Positions 17,383-25,167 of a stretch of 64,000 nt of DNA are shown here, piece by piece; position 1 is the stretch's first letter; the number at the start of each line of letters is the position of its first letter. The notes beneath the pieces were generated by a model. It saw nothing but the letters and a program-made list of their open reading frames with translations. It ran no database searches and had not been told where the DNA came from. Both the position numbers and the translations under genes were made by a program. The DNA comes from an uncultured Clostridia bacterium (GTDB taxonomy: Bacteria > Bacillota > Clostridia > Christensenellales > UBA1242), in assembly GCA_934757865.1 (NCBI GenBank), contig CAKVLS010000001.1, positions 62,001-126,000 on the forward strand, read 5' to 3'.

Positions 17383-18147
17383 ATGGAAAGTGCCATAGAA
17401 AAACAAAGGGTGGTTATCGCCGATGATAACCAAAATTATTTAGAAAGGTTAACAAAAGAGTTAGAAGCAGACGGAAATTTTGAGGTAGTTGCTAGTGTTT
17501 CAGATGGGGCTGAAGCATTAACTTGTATCACTGCCCAAAATCCAGATATTGTTATACTAGACATTGTTTTGAGTAACCTTGACGGGTTTGAACTACTAGA
17601 TAGACTAAACGAAGAAAACATTAGAGCAAAAAAAGTCGTTTTGTCATCTCTAAAAAACGAAGGCTTTATCGACAAGGCTATAAGTCTTGGTGTTGATTAT
17701 TATATGGCTAAGCCTGTTCAAACCGATGTACTTATCAAAAGATTAAAAGATTTGGCAGACAAAAAGTCAAATGTTTGTAATATCAAAACTAGCAAGACTA
17801 GACACCTTGACGAGAAGATTAGCAACATCTTTATTACTGTTGGTATACCTGCTCATATCAAGGGCTATCAATTTTTGAGAGAGGCTATTAAGATGGCTAT
17901 AGATAATCCAGAGATTATCAATTCTATCACTAAACAATTATATCCATCTATTGCCGAGAAGTTTGAGACTAGCGCTAGCAAAGTCGAAAGAGCAATAAGA
18001 CACGCTATAGAAGTTGCTTGGAATAGAGGCAAGATTGAGAATATTAACAACCTATTTGGTATCAAAGTTTATAGCAGTAATGAGAAGCCAACTAACGGCG
18101 AATTTATAGCTTTAGTTGCGGACAAAATGCTAATTGAAGGGGCTTAA
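17383..18147 (+). CDS. spo0A: Sporulation master response regulator Spo0A
   Basis: Spo0A is the phosphorelay-controlled transcription factor that commits the cell to sporulation. The receiver domain has the acidic pair D14-D15, phosphoacceptor D60 (IVILDIVL), the S88/S89 switch position and K110 (YYMAKPV). The C-terminal Spo0A effector domain covers roughly residues 140-254, including ITVGIPAHIKGYQFLREA and the recognition-helix region SASKVERAIRHAIEVAW. The frame is open from a GTG at 17371, but that codon overlaps the GGAGG ribosome binding site, so the ATG at 17383 is the start (254 residues). spoIVB, the usual upstream neighbour, is not here. A 0A-box match lies upstream. Confidence 0.97.
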   Translation: MESAIEKQRVVIADDNQNYLERLTKELEADGNFEVVASVSDGAEALTCITAQNPDIVILDIVLSNLDGFELLDRLNEENIRAKKVVLSSLKNEGFIDKAISLGVDYYMAKPVQTDVLIKRLKDLADKKSNVCNIKTSKTRHLDEKISNIFITVGIPAHIKGYQFLREAIKMAIDNPEIINSITKQLYPSIAEKFETSASKVERAIRHAIEVAWNRGKIENINNLFGIKVYSSNEKPTNGEFIALVADKMLIEGA

Positions 18148-18176
18148 AATTAGGCAAAAAATGTTCATAAAAATAG

Positions 18177-18205
18177 TAGACATAGCACATTTTTATGACT
18201 ATAAT
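18177..18205 (+). promoter_or_regulatory. Probable promoter of the zinc-ribbon/acidic-tail gene
   Basis: TAGACA (18177-18182) and a perfect TATAAT (18200-18205) are separated by 17 bases, just after the spo0A stop. The predicted leader is about 120 bases. Confidence 0.6.
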
Positions 18206-18301
18206 ATAGTGAGCTTAAATAAGGGAATAATAAGACCTTTTTTGAGATAAAATATGATAGTGTATCAAAAATATTTTTTTGAATATAATATCGTATTTGA
18301 G

Positions 18302-18319
18302 AAACTATATTTATAGTTT
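18302..18319. repeat. Palindrome abutting the ribosome binding site
   Basis: AAACTATA (18302-18309) and TATAGTTT (18312-18319) are perfect complements around TT. The AGGAG ribosome binding site of the next gene starts two bases later, so the hairpin or a bound protein could modulate translation or transcription. Confidence 0.45.
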
Positions 18320-18332
18320 AAGGAGACTATTT

Positions 18333-18836
18333 ATGAAACAACCAGTTTATATTAGATGCCCAAGATGCGAACTAAACTATATCCAAAAGAAAGATAAATT
18401 TTGTAATGTTTGCAAACTAGAAATGAAAGCTCTTGGTTCTCTTGATATTGAGGATAACCTGGACCTAGAACTTTGCCCAGTATGCAAGGTTAACTATATT
18501 AACCCAGACGAAGATATGTGCGTTGCTTGCGCAAAGGAGAGAGCTCTAGAAGAAGGTCTTAATAATGATAAAGAAGACGACAACAGCTGGAGCGATTATA
18601 GCAATGATGACGGAGCATATAGCGAGGACGAAGAGAGAGGCGAGATGGTGTCAATCACTGATCTTGACGATGATGATGTCCTAGAAGATGATGATGACCT
18701 AACTCTTGCAGGGGACGATGATGACGACAGCGATGGCAAGGTAGAAGAAGACGAGATGGACGATGATGACGACTTTGATGATGCTTTTGATGACCTAGAC
18801 GATGACGACACTGCTGACGATGATGACGAGGACTAA
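18333..18836 (+). CDS. Double zinc-ribbon protein with long poly-acidic tail
   Basis: The ATG at 18333 follows an AGGAG site; the open frame extends further upstream but without one. The 167-residue product begins with two CxxC...CxxC ribbons: C9/C12 with C24/C27, then the pair in LCPVCKVNYI with the pair in CVACAKE. From about residue 80 to the end it is almost entirely Asp and Glu, including runs such as DDDDVLEDDDDL. There is no signal peptide or membrane segment. I do not recognise the family. The ribbons suggest nucleic-acid or protein contact, and a tail like this is typical of chaperone-like or electrostatic mimicry roles, but this is inference. It lies between spo0A and veg with its own promoter and terminator. 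Confidence 0.85.
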   Translation: MKQPVYIRCPRCELNYIQKKDKFCNVCKLEMKALGSLDIEDNLDLELCPVCKVNYINPDEDMCVACAKERALEEGLNNDKEDDNSWSDYSNDDGAYSEDEERGEMVSITDLDDDDVLEDDDDLTLAGDDDDDSDGKVEEDEMDDDDDFDDAFDDLDDDDTADDDDED

Positions 18837-18856
18837 TAAAAACTTAAAATATTATT

Positions 18857-18889
18857 TACCACCTAAAATTTTTAGGTGGTATTTTTTTG
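18857..18889 (+). terminator. Intrinsic terminator after the zinc-ribbon gene
   Basis: TACCACCTAAA and TTTAGGTGGTA form an 11-bp perfect stem followed by seven T. Confidence 0.92.
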
Positions 18890-18890
18890 T

Positions 18891-18921
18891 TTAACATTTT
18901 CTTTTTTGGCAATGCTATATT
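18891..18921 (+). promoter_or_regulatory. Possible promoter of veg
   Basis: TTAACA (18891-18896) precedes an extended -10 TGCTATATT (TATATT at 18916-18921) by 19 bases. The spacer is long, but the TG extension may compensate. Confidence 0.4.
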
Positions 18922-18932
18922 AAGAGGTAACA

Positions 18933-19160
18933 ATGAAAAGAAATAATGTAACACTTGATGATATCAAAAGAAAACTTATAGAGCTAAAAGGTAAGCAAAT
19001 CAATCTCCAAAATAACAGGGGTAGAAATAAGATAGAAAAGTATAACGGCTGTGTCGAAAATATCTATCCAGCGGTGTTTACTTTTAAGGCGGACAAAATA
19101 TATAAGACTTTTTCGTATAGCGATGTTTTGTGCGGTGTTGTCAAAATAGATAATTTATAA
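18933..19160 (+). CDS. veg: Veg protein (DUF1021)
   Basis: Veg is a small, abundant Firmicutes protein with an SH3-like beta-barrel; in Bacillus it stimulates biofilm matrix genes and has been tied to early spore outgrowth. The 75-residue product has the conserved N-terminal TLDDIKRKLIELKGKQINL and the NNRGRNKIEKYNG turn. The later strands NIYPAVFTF and FSYSDVLCGVV match the family order. An AGAGGT site precedes the ATG. Position between rsmA (upstream) and a SPOCS-domain gene (downstream) follows the clostridial arrangement; yabG and sspF, which neighbour it in Bacillus, are absent. Confidence 0.9.
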   Translation: MKRNNVTLDDIKRKLIELKGKQINLQNNRGRNKIEKYNGCVENIYPAVFTFKADKIYKTFSYSDVLCGVVKIDNL

Positions 19161-19242
19161 AATTTTTATCATATTTTCATTTTTCCATTTATATCATATT
19201 ATATAGCTATAGCATGTCTGTGGCTGAGATATAGGGGGAAAT

Positions 19243-20790
19243 ATGAACGAAGAAACTTTGACAATGGGCGTAAAAATGTGCAACAGAAAAAATCTTAATA
19301 GTATGCAACAAAAGGTTCAAGCCACTCTAACAAGCGGCGGAGATGCAAAAATCACTAAGGTGTTAGCTCTAAAAGCCTATTCTACAACAAGTAGTGTAGA
19401 AACTTTTGATGGCGGGCTAAAACTTAACCTAAAAGTGATGTATGAGGCTGTAGTTTGCCTTGAAACAGGCGAAATAACATGTATCGAACAAACATCAGAT
19501 GGCAATCAAGTGTCCGTAGAGAGCAGTCTTGTGTCCGCAGGTAGCATCGTGTGTGTAAACTCTTGCGTTATAGATAATGACACAAGTATACAAGACGGAG
19601 AAGTTATAGTAAAGAGCTTAGTTAATCTTGACTTTGTTATCAAGGACAACAGCTGTACATTTGTGCCACCACAAGTTGACCAAGATATCGCTATCAAAAG
19701 TACCGAAAATCTTGTCTGCACTCAAAAAGATACTATAAATGCAAATGGACTTGTAAAGGGCGAGATTGCCGTTGACGGAAAGTTCAAAAAAGTTATCTTT
19801 GCAAGTTATACCGGTTACATAAAAAATGTAGATATTAAAACTGACTACTTTGTCCTAAATGGCGAAATGTACGCAACACTTCTATGTGAGTACGAGGACG
19901 GACAACTAAAAACTATCACAAAGACTTTTGATTTCAACGAAGAGATTGAGCAAAAAGGTCTTGGCGAAGGGGATATAGTTCAAGTAGACTTTTGTACAGC
20001 GTTCAAGCCTGAGGTAAATGTGGTAATAGGTGGCAATGGCGAGACACTTATTGATATCGGTATGCCATACACAGTTAAGGGCGAAGTGTATACAACATAT
20101 AACCAAGAAGTAATTGTTGATGCATATGACACAACAAGAGAAGTTAATTTGACAACAGAGTCATTTAACAATTCTATCTGTCATCCATCATACTTTGCCG
20201 AGGAAAAAATCATTGCAACATTTAATCTAAGCGAGGATTCTCCACGAGTTGAGCGTATACTAGGTACTTGCGGTGAAAACATCTCTATTGTTAACACTAT
20301 CGTAAAAGACGGCGAGCTTATTATTGAGGGTATAGCCAATGTATGCACCATTTATTATAGCGAGGACGAAGAGGGTAATAAGGTTCTAAACTCAGTTTTG
20401 ATTGACCTACCTTATTCTCTTAATATCGCAAACAAAGACCTAAAAGACGGCGACACAGCAGCTGTTAATATTAGACTAGGCGAAATCTCTGTCAAGAACA
20501 AAAAAGGCAGAGAACTAGAAGTGGTTGCTAATGTCTATATCTGCTACAATACATCTACAGAATGCGTTTCTGCATTTACTACCGTAGTAGCTCTTGGTGA
20601 AGAAAAACCTCAACCAGAGTACGCACTAGAAATAGTAGTTGTAAGGCAAAATGAGACCTTGTGGGATATCGCAAAAAGGCTATCTGTAAAAGAAGAAGTA
20701 TTGCTTACTCAAAACCCTAACGTGACACTACCGCTAAATGAAGGCGAAAAACTAGTAGTATTTAGAGAGCTTAATGCAGATAACCAGTAG
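19243..20790 (+). CDS. sipL: SPOCS/LysM spore coat morphogenesis protein, SipL-like
   Basis: The 515-residue product has SPOCS-type (DUF3794) beta-rich repeats through residues ~30-440, with the typical alternation of TxxGxIxVxxKFxKVIF-like strands (for example LVKGEIAVDGKFKKVIF and TVKGEVYTTYNQEVIVDA). A C-terminal LysM domain lies at about 462-508 (VVVRQNETLWDIAKRLSVKEE, then NPNVTLPLNEGEKLVVF). In Clostridioides, SipL with this architecture links the SpoIVA coat basement layer to the forespore and is encoded beside veg, exactly the context seen here. It is expected in the mother cell under sigma-E. An AGGGGG ribosome binding site precedes the ATG; I could not find a properly spaced sigma-E promoter. 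Confidence 0.88.
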   Translation: MNEETLTMGVKMCNRKNLNSMQQKVQATLTSGGDAKITKVLALKAYSTTSSVETFDGGLKLNLKVMYEAVVCLETGEITCIEQTSDGNQVSVESSLVSAGSIVCVNSCVIDNDTSIQDGEVIVKSLVNLDFVIKDNSCTFVPPQVDQDIAIKSTENLVCTQKDTINANGLVKGEIAVDGKFKKVIFASYTGYIKNVDIKTDYFVLNGEMYATLLCEYEDGQLKTITKTFDFNEEIEQKGLGEGDIVQVDFCTAFKPEVNVVIGGNGETLIDIGMPYTVKGEVYTTYNQEVIVDAYDTTREVNLTTESFNNSICHPSYFAEEKIIATFNLSEDSPRVERILGTCGENISIVNTIVKDGELIIEGIANVCTIYYSEDEEGNKVLNSVLIDLPYSLNIANKDLKDGDTAAVNIRLGEISVKNKKGRELEVVANVYICYNTSTECVSAFTTVVALGEEKPQPEYALEIVVVRQNETLWDIAKRLSVKEEVLLTQNPNVTLPLNEGEKLVVFRELNADNQ

Positions 20791-20957
20791 TTTATCAAAA
20801 AAAGTTGCTTACAATACTTAGTAAATAAATAAAAGAAATAAACATATAAAAATTGCAATAAATTGAGCTAAAATATCAGCGAAAATATTAACTAATTTTT
20901 ATATAGAAACTTTCAAGTTTTACTTTTATTAAGTTAAATATTATAAATGATTTGATT

Positions 20958-20990
20958 AAAAAAAGCCACCTAAAAATAGGTAGCTTTTTT
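20958..20990 (+). terminator. Intrinsic terminator between sipL and spoIIR
   Basis: AAAGC-C-ACCTA pairs with TAGGT-A-GCTTT around AAAA, with one internal mismatch, and ends in seven T. The preceding 160 bases after sipL are AT-rich and show no gene. Confidence 0.8.
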
Positions 20991-20991
20991 T

Positions 20992-21020
20992 GTTTAATTT
21001 ATTTTGTATTGGCAATAATT
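20992..21020 (+). promoter_or_regulatory. Candidate sigma-F promoter of spoIIR
   Basis: GTTTA (20992-20996) matches the sigma-F -35 pattern GYWTA. GGCAATAATT (21011-21020) matches nine of ten positions of the -10 pattern GGNRANAHTR. The spacing is 14 bases, slightly short. spoIIR is a sigma-F gene in Bacillus, so the site supports the gene call. Confidence 0.5.
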
Positions 21021-21040
21021 TTTGCATAAAGGCGGAAGTG

Positions 21041-21460
21041 ATGAAAAAACTATTAGGAGTTGTGACGGTAATATTGCTTATAGCGTGTGTCGTGATATTT
21101 TACCCAAGGCAAACGCCACAATACATAAAAGTACATATAAAAGCTAATAGTTTTATGACAAGCGACAAGCAAGTTTGTAGTGAGACAAAAGACATTGTAG
21201 AAGACTACCTTTCGCCACTAATGAAAAATTCTAAAGATAATAGTTCTCCAAAAGATATCTTGACTGCGCATAAAAATAATATTCAAAATATCGTCAATAG
21301 TTATCTATATTCCAAAAATATATCTTATAGATGCAAAGTAAATATTGGCACAAATAAATGTGAGAATAATGATGCAAGCGGTAGCGGCGAAACTTTGATT
21401 ATAGAGCTAGGCAAAGCTCAAGGGCAGGACAATACCTTTGTGTTTAGTATTAAGAAATAA
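21041..21460 (+). CDS. spoIIR: Divergent stage II sporulation protein R
   Basis: SpoIIR is secreted from the forespore and triggers SpoIIGA to process pro-sigma-E in the mother cell. The 139-residue product starts MKKLLGVVTVILLIACVVIF (a secretion signal). It then reads YIKVHIKANSFMTSDKQVCSE, equivalent to the family's IRFHVIANSDSxxDQxLK, and VEDYLSPLM, equivalent to the vrdavleyLsPll helix. Near the C terminus, GETLIIELGKAQGQDNTFVF corresponds to the GxYxALxVxIGxGxGxNWWCVLFP region. The tryptophans and the C-terminal PPLC are missing, so the end is degenerate or shortened. The ATG at 21041 is preferred to upstream in-frame codons that fall in the terminator. A sigma-F-like promoter fits. Confidence 0.68.
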   Translation: MKKLLGVVTVILLIACVVIFYPRQTPQYIKVHIKANSFMTSDKQVCSETKDIVEDYLSPLMKNSKDNSSPKDILTAHKNNIQNIVNSYLYSKNISYRCKVNIGTNKCENNDASGSGETLIIELGKAQGQDNTFVFSIKK

Positions 21461-21474
21461 ATATTAAAAACTTT

Positions 21475-21505
21475 TGAATATAATCCCAAAATTTTGAAAA
21501 TAATT
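21475..21505 (+). promoter_or_regulatory. Candidate sigma-G promoter of sleB-ypeB
   Basis: An exact TGAATA (21475-21480) is followed after 18 bases by AATAATT (21499-21505), which resembles the CATAATA-type sigma-G -10 at five of seven positions. sleB is forespore-expressed under sigma-G in Bacillus. Confidence 0.4.
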
Positions 21506-21527
21506 AGTCTAGTAAAAGGAGGATTAT

Positions 21528-22196
21528 ATGAAAAGATATTTATCAGTCTTAGGTACATGCCTATGTCTTGTAATATTTTTTAGTTTAGGATTTTCAACAT
21601 TTGGATTTGGTAAGACTACTGAGAGTAAAGAGAGTTTTGTAGAAGTTGCTACCATAACCCAAAATAAAGAAATACAACAAAAGTTAAAAAATTTAGGATA
21701 TTATACAGGAGATATTGACGGCATACTAGGTGCGTCATCTGTTGCCGCTATCAAAAAATTTCAACTAGATAATGGACTTACTGCTGACGGGATAGTGGGG
21801 GCTAAGACTGCCAAAAAGTTAAATATATCTTTATCTACTCAAAATTCAAATGATTTGTACCTACTTGCAAAATGTGTCCATGCAGAGGCAAGAGGCGAAG
21901 AGTATATAGGTCAGGTTGCTGTTGCTGCCGTTATACTTAATAGAGTAGAGAACCCAGATTTCCCTAACACCATAGCAGGTGTTATTTATCAGCCATGGGC
22001 TTTTACTGCCGTTAATGACGGACAAATAAACTTAGAGCCTAATCAGTCAGCATATAATGCTGCAAGAGATGCTATGAACGGCTGGGACCCAACTTACGGT
22101 TGCTTATATTATTACAACCCAGCTGTTGCTACTAGCAAATGGATTTTTTCTCGTCAAACAGTAGTAACTATCGGCAAACATGTTTTTGCCCTATAA
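21528..22196 (+). CDS. sleB: Spore cortex-lytic enzyme SleB
   Basis: SleB is a lytic transglycosylase that degrades cortex peptidoglycan during germination. The 222-residue precursor has a signal peptide (residues 1-28). Next come a peptidoglycan-binding domain at about 45-100 (IQQKLKNLGYYTGDIDG, then FQLDNGLTADGIVG) and a Hydrolase_2 catalytic domain with CVHAEARGE (catalytic-type Glu120), AAVILNRVENPDFP and YYYNPAVATSKW. Length and order are typical. A strong AAAGGAGGA site precedes the ATG. ypeB begins 10 bases after the stop, the conserved bicistronic arrangement in which YpeB stabilises SleB in the dormant spore. Confidence 0.96.
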   Translation: MKRYLSVLGTCLCLVIFFSLGFSTFGFGKTTESKESFVEVATITQNKEIQQKLKNLGYYTGDIDGILGASSVAAIKKFQLDNGLTADGIVGAKTAKKLNISLSTQNSNDLYLLAKCVHAEARGEEYIGQVAVAAVILNRVENPDFPNTIAGVIYQPWAFTAVNDGQINLEPNQSAYNAARDAMNGWDPTYGCLYYYNPAVATSKWIFSRQTVVTIGKHVFAL

Positions 22197-22206
22197 AGGA
22201 GATAAA

Positions 22207-23541
22207 ATGGAAAAAGTAAAACAGAATGTAAGAGTTTATGCTTTTGTGATAGTCGCTCTAGCGCTTGTCTCTATTGGGCTGGGCGTTGCACTATACTTTA
22301 ATTCTAGAACAATGTCTAGCCGTGCTAGTAGTCTCGAAAGTGTATACCAAAAGTCACTTTACGAACTTATTGATAGTGTCAACTCTATGGAAGTAGAGGT
22401 CAGTAAACTCATTGTCACAAACGATAGTAAGAGCACTAAGCAGAGTCTAACAACTATCAAACAGCAATCTGCCGATGCACAAAATGCCTTGAGCTATCTT
22501 CCAGTTAGCACCAACTTTGTGAGTGAGGCTAATAAATTTGTCAATCAACTTAATGGTTATACAACTTCGCTCCTAAAAGGTGACAGCCTAAATTTTGACG
22601 ACAAGACAGCTAAATCATGGGAAGATATTTATGATTGTCTTGCCAGCCTAAAATACGAACTTAACAAGCTATCCCTTAAAATTTCGCAAGGCTATAGTAT
22701 CTTGGACAATCTAGACAGCGGCAACATTGACTCAGGTTTTAGCCAAAACTTTTCAGGCATTACAAGCGACAGCCTAGAATATCCTTCTATGATATATGAC
22801 GGGCCATTTTCTGATAGCGTCCTAAATAAAGAAGTAAAAGGTTTGCCAGACATTACTTGCACGGAGGACGAGGCAAAGGATTATATAAAATCTTGCCTTA
22901 AAGACTTTGACATAAAAGAAATAAAATATGTGAGTGAGACAAAAGGTAAATTTACAACATACAACTTTTCGGTTGCAGCAATAGGTGGAAGCTTTTATGT
23001 CCAAGTAACTAAGCAAGGTAAATTTTTGCTTAACATAAATAGCAACGCTTCTAATAGCACCGCAACTATTAGTCAAGAAGATGCTGTCAAAATTGCTGAG
23101 GACTTTGCTAAGTCTATAGGACTAGAAAATATGAAGAGCGTCTGGGAGGCAACTAGCGAAAATATCACTTATGTTAACTTAGCTCCCGTTGTTAGCGGCG
23201 TGATATATTATCCAGACCTTATCAAAGTTAAAATATCTCTATCCAACGGTTATATCATGGGCTGGGAGGCATCTAACTATGCCTACAATCACGATAACCG
23301 CAAGAGCCAAACATTTACCAAGACCCAAAATGATATTTTAAGTAATTTATCAAACAAGATTTCCGTTAAGTCAGTTAAAAAATGCATTATTCCGCTAGAG
23401 TATAGTGGCGAAGCTAGTGCTTATGAAGTATGCGGGAAGTATAACAACTTCACATATTACTTGTATTTTGATAGCATTTCAGGTGAGCAAATAAAGGTTT
23501 TGCGAGTTATTCAGACATCAAATGGCGATTTGTTGTTATAA
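22207..23541 (+). CDS. ypeB: Germination protein YpeB
   Basis: YpeB is required for deposition and stability of SleB in spores. The ATG at 22207 follows an AAAGGAGAT site; an earlier in-frame ATG at 22180 lies inside sleB and has none. The 444-residue product has a signal-anchor helix at about residues 10-30 (VYAFVIVALALVSIGLGVALYF) and a helical N-terminal half with coiled-coil character. The C-terminal half carries PepSY-like repeats (for example ISQEDAVKIAEDFAKSIG and the YYLYFDSISGEQIKVL strands). Length is normal for the family. It forms an operon with sleB. No convincing terminator hairpin was seen in the 80 bases after it. Confidence 0.95.
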   Translation: MEKVKQNVRVYAFVIVALALVSIGLGVALYFNSRTMSSRASSLESVYQKSLYELIDSVNSMEVEVSKLIVTNDSKSTKQSLTTIKQQSADAQNALSYLPVSTNFVSEANKFVNQLNGYTTSLLKGDSLNFDDKTAKSWEDIYDCLASLKYELNKLSLKISQGYSILDNLDSGNIDSGFSQNFSGITSDSLEYPSMIYDGPFSDSVLNKEVKGLPDITCTEDEAKDYIKSCLKDFDIKEIKYVSETKGKFTTYNFSVAAIGGSFYVQVTKQGKFLLNINSNASNSTATISQEDAVKIAEDFAKSIGLENMKSVWEATSENITYVNLAPVVSGVIYYPDLIKVKISLSNGYIMGWEASNYAYNHDNRKSQTFTKTQNDILSNLSNKISVKSVKKCIIPLEYSGEASAYEVCGKYNNFTYYLYFDSISGEQIKVLRVIQTSNGDLLL

Positions 23542-23621
23542 ATTTTTACAAAAATATATATTTTTGTAAAAAAATGTTTTGAAAAACATATCTATGTGTT
23601 ATAATACGCATAGGTGATCAT

Positions 23622-24773
23622 ATGAACAATTATTTTAATAGAGAAACTCTAATGCAGAGTAGTATATTTGAACTTAGGAACATCGCAAGAGATATCGGCG
23701 TTTACTCTCCAACTATTTACAAAAAAGAAGAACTTATAGACAAAATCTTTGAGATAGTTAATGGCGAGGTTAAACCTCATGTGCCAAAGAGCAAACAAGG
23801 CCGCCCACCTAAGTCACTTAGCCTAACCGCTAAGAAGAGTATGCTTGATAGAGTGCTACCTACTGAGCTTCAGTATGATATGGACGAAGAAGAGAGTCCA
23901 TGTCTTGTACTTAGCGAGAGTGTTAGAGCTTATCTAGAAGACAATAGCGAGAGTGCCAAAGTCACATTTGAAGTAAATGGCGTGCTAGATATTACAAGTT
24001 TTGGTTATGGCTTTTTGCGTGAACCAAACACAAATTATACAGCATTTGAAGGTGCATATGTTTCGCAAAATATTATCAATCAAAACAACCTAAAAGATGG
24101 CGACAAAATTATTGGTAAAGCCAAGATGCTAGAAGAGAATAAACCTAGCGTATTATTTGAGATAGATAGCGTAGAGGGCGCAACTTCTATACTTAACTTT
24201 GACAAAGAGCCAGTTTCATATAGTGTTATGCCACTAGATTTTGGTGAGGTCGAAAATTTCTATGTAGGCTCAGCCAATATGCTAACCCAAGCCAAAAGCC
24301 ACAAGAAACCTATTGCTAACTATCTAAATTACCTAGATAGCAGCAGCTACACAGTATTATATGCAGGATTAGAGCTAAACAAAGAAGACGAGCTTGCTCT
24401 AAAAGATTTTAACTTTGAAAAATACTATACTTTGATGACAGCTCTTCCTATTGAGCATATCAGTCTTATTAGATTTGTGCTAGCTAGAGCCAAGAGACTT
24501 GCTCAGCAAGGTAAAGATGTTGTCTTGGTAGTAGATAGCCTTGATAGAGTAATCAAAAATCAAAATTTAGCTAATAAGAAAAACATTTTTGACATTGATC
24601 AAAACACTCTAAACTTAGTAAAAGACCTAGCAATGGCTTCAAGACAATTTGCTAAGGTAGGCTCATTTACAGTTATTGGTGCTTACAATTATCAAGAGCA
24701 TAATACCTTTGACCAAAACATCATCGGCGAGATAGAAAATTATTTCTCTAAAGTTTATAACGCAGGTGTATAA
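23622..24773 (+). CDS. Rho-like protein with degenerate, truncated ATPase domain
   Basis: The 383-residue product follows the Rho layout but is degraded. A Rho N-terminal helical module spans residues 8-48 (SSIFELRNIARDIGVYSP, KKEELIDKI). A short KQGRPPK stretch follows. A cold-shock-like RNA-binding domain lies at about 117-170 (VNGVLDITSFGYGFLR, AYVSQNIINQNNLKDGDKIIG). In the ATPase region the Walker B equivalent survives (KDVVLVVDSLDRV, 299-310, like the family's VILLDSITRLAR). The Walker A GxxxxGKT is absent from the region after 205, and the protein stops shortly after FTVIGAYNY, before the R-loop and arginine-finger part. It therefore probably cannot hydrolyse ATP like Rho. An RNA-binding or Rho-modulating role is inference; a decayed rho paralogue is the alternative. 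Confidence 0.75.
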   Translation: MNNYFNRETLMQSSIFELRNIARDIGVYSPTIYKKEELIDKIFEIVNGEVKPHVPKSKQGRPPKSLSLTAKKSMLDRVLPTELQYDMDEEESPCLVLSESVRAYLEDNSESAKVTFEVNGVLDITSFGYGFLREPNTNYTAFEGAYVSQNIINQNNLKDGDKIIGKAKMLEENKPSVLFEIDSVEGATSILNFDKEPVSYSVMPLDFGEVENFYVGSANMLTQAKSHKKPIANYLNYLDSSSYTVLYAGLELNKEDELALKDFNFEKYYTLMTALPIEHISLIRFVLARAKRLAQQGKDVVLVVDSLDRVIKNQNLANKKNIFDIDQNTLNLVKDLAMASRQFAKVGSFTVIGAYNYQEHNTFDQNIIGEIENYFSKVYNAGV

Positions 24774-25167
24774 GTTTAGTTTGAGACAATTTAGCTAAAC
24801 CAACTAATTGCAACATAAACGCAAACTTAAAATAAAAACCAAAAAATTAAAATAAGGGCACATGTAGATATTTACATATGTCCTTATGTTTTTATTTTGG
24901 CAGAGCTAAGGCTATATACTGCCTCAACTATTTAGACTTATTATTTATATTCTATATTATATCCTATTTAGCGTTCTATTTTATATTTATTATTTGTTTA
25001 TATATTTATATTGTTGCTTATATATTATCTATATATTACCTACATATTATCTATGTATTATCTATACATTATTTATATTATATAATATATATCTTATATA
25101 TATTGCTAAAAATATTATTTTTTATATTAAGACTTTACCTTATACAAGCCCATTAAAATTGGGACAA
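24774..25167. other. AT-rich gene-free spacer with hairpin and tandem repeat
   Basis: No gene is supported here. A long imperfect stem (ATAAGG...TGTA at 24852-24866 with TACAT...CCTTAT to 24887, then GTTTTTATTTT) is a plausible terminator for the Rho-like gene. The rest, from about 24930, is almost pure A/T with T-rich strand bias. Its 92-codon open frame encodes only Ile/Tyr/Leu and is an artefact of composition. It contains the 11-bp tandem repeat listed separately. Confidence 0.7.
25021..25075. repeat. Five tandem copies of an 11-bp unit
   Basis: The units are TATATTATCTA, TATATTACCTA, CATATTATCTA, TGTATTATCTA and TACATTATTTA, consecutive with no gaps and consensus close to YRYATTAYCTA. 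Variation is confined to a few positions. The period is close to one turn of B-DNA. Confidence 0.85.

Noticed and set aside
18596..18811. Minus-strand open frame opposite the acidic-tail gene
   Set aside because: It is a Ser-rich antisense shadow of GAT/GAC/GAA codons and has no ribosome binding site.
19161..19242. Sigma-E promoter for sipL
   Set aside because: A CATATTATA -10-like motif exists, but its nearest -35-like ATATT gives a spacer that is several bases too long.
22180..22206. ATG at 22180 as the ypeB start
   Set aside because: It lies within sleB without a ribosome binding site, whereas 22207 follows AAAGGAGAT.
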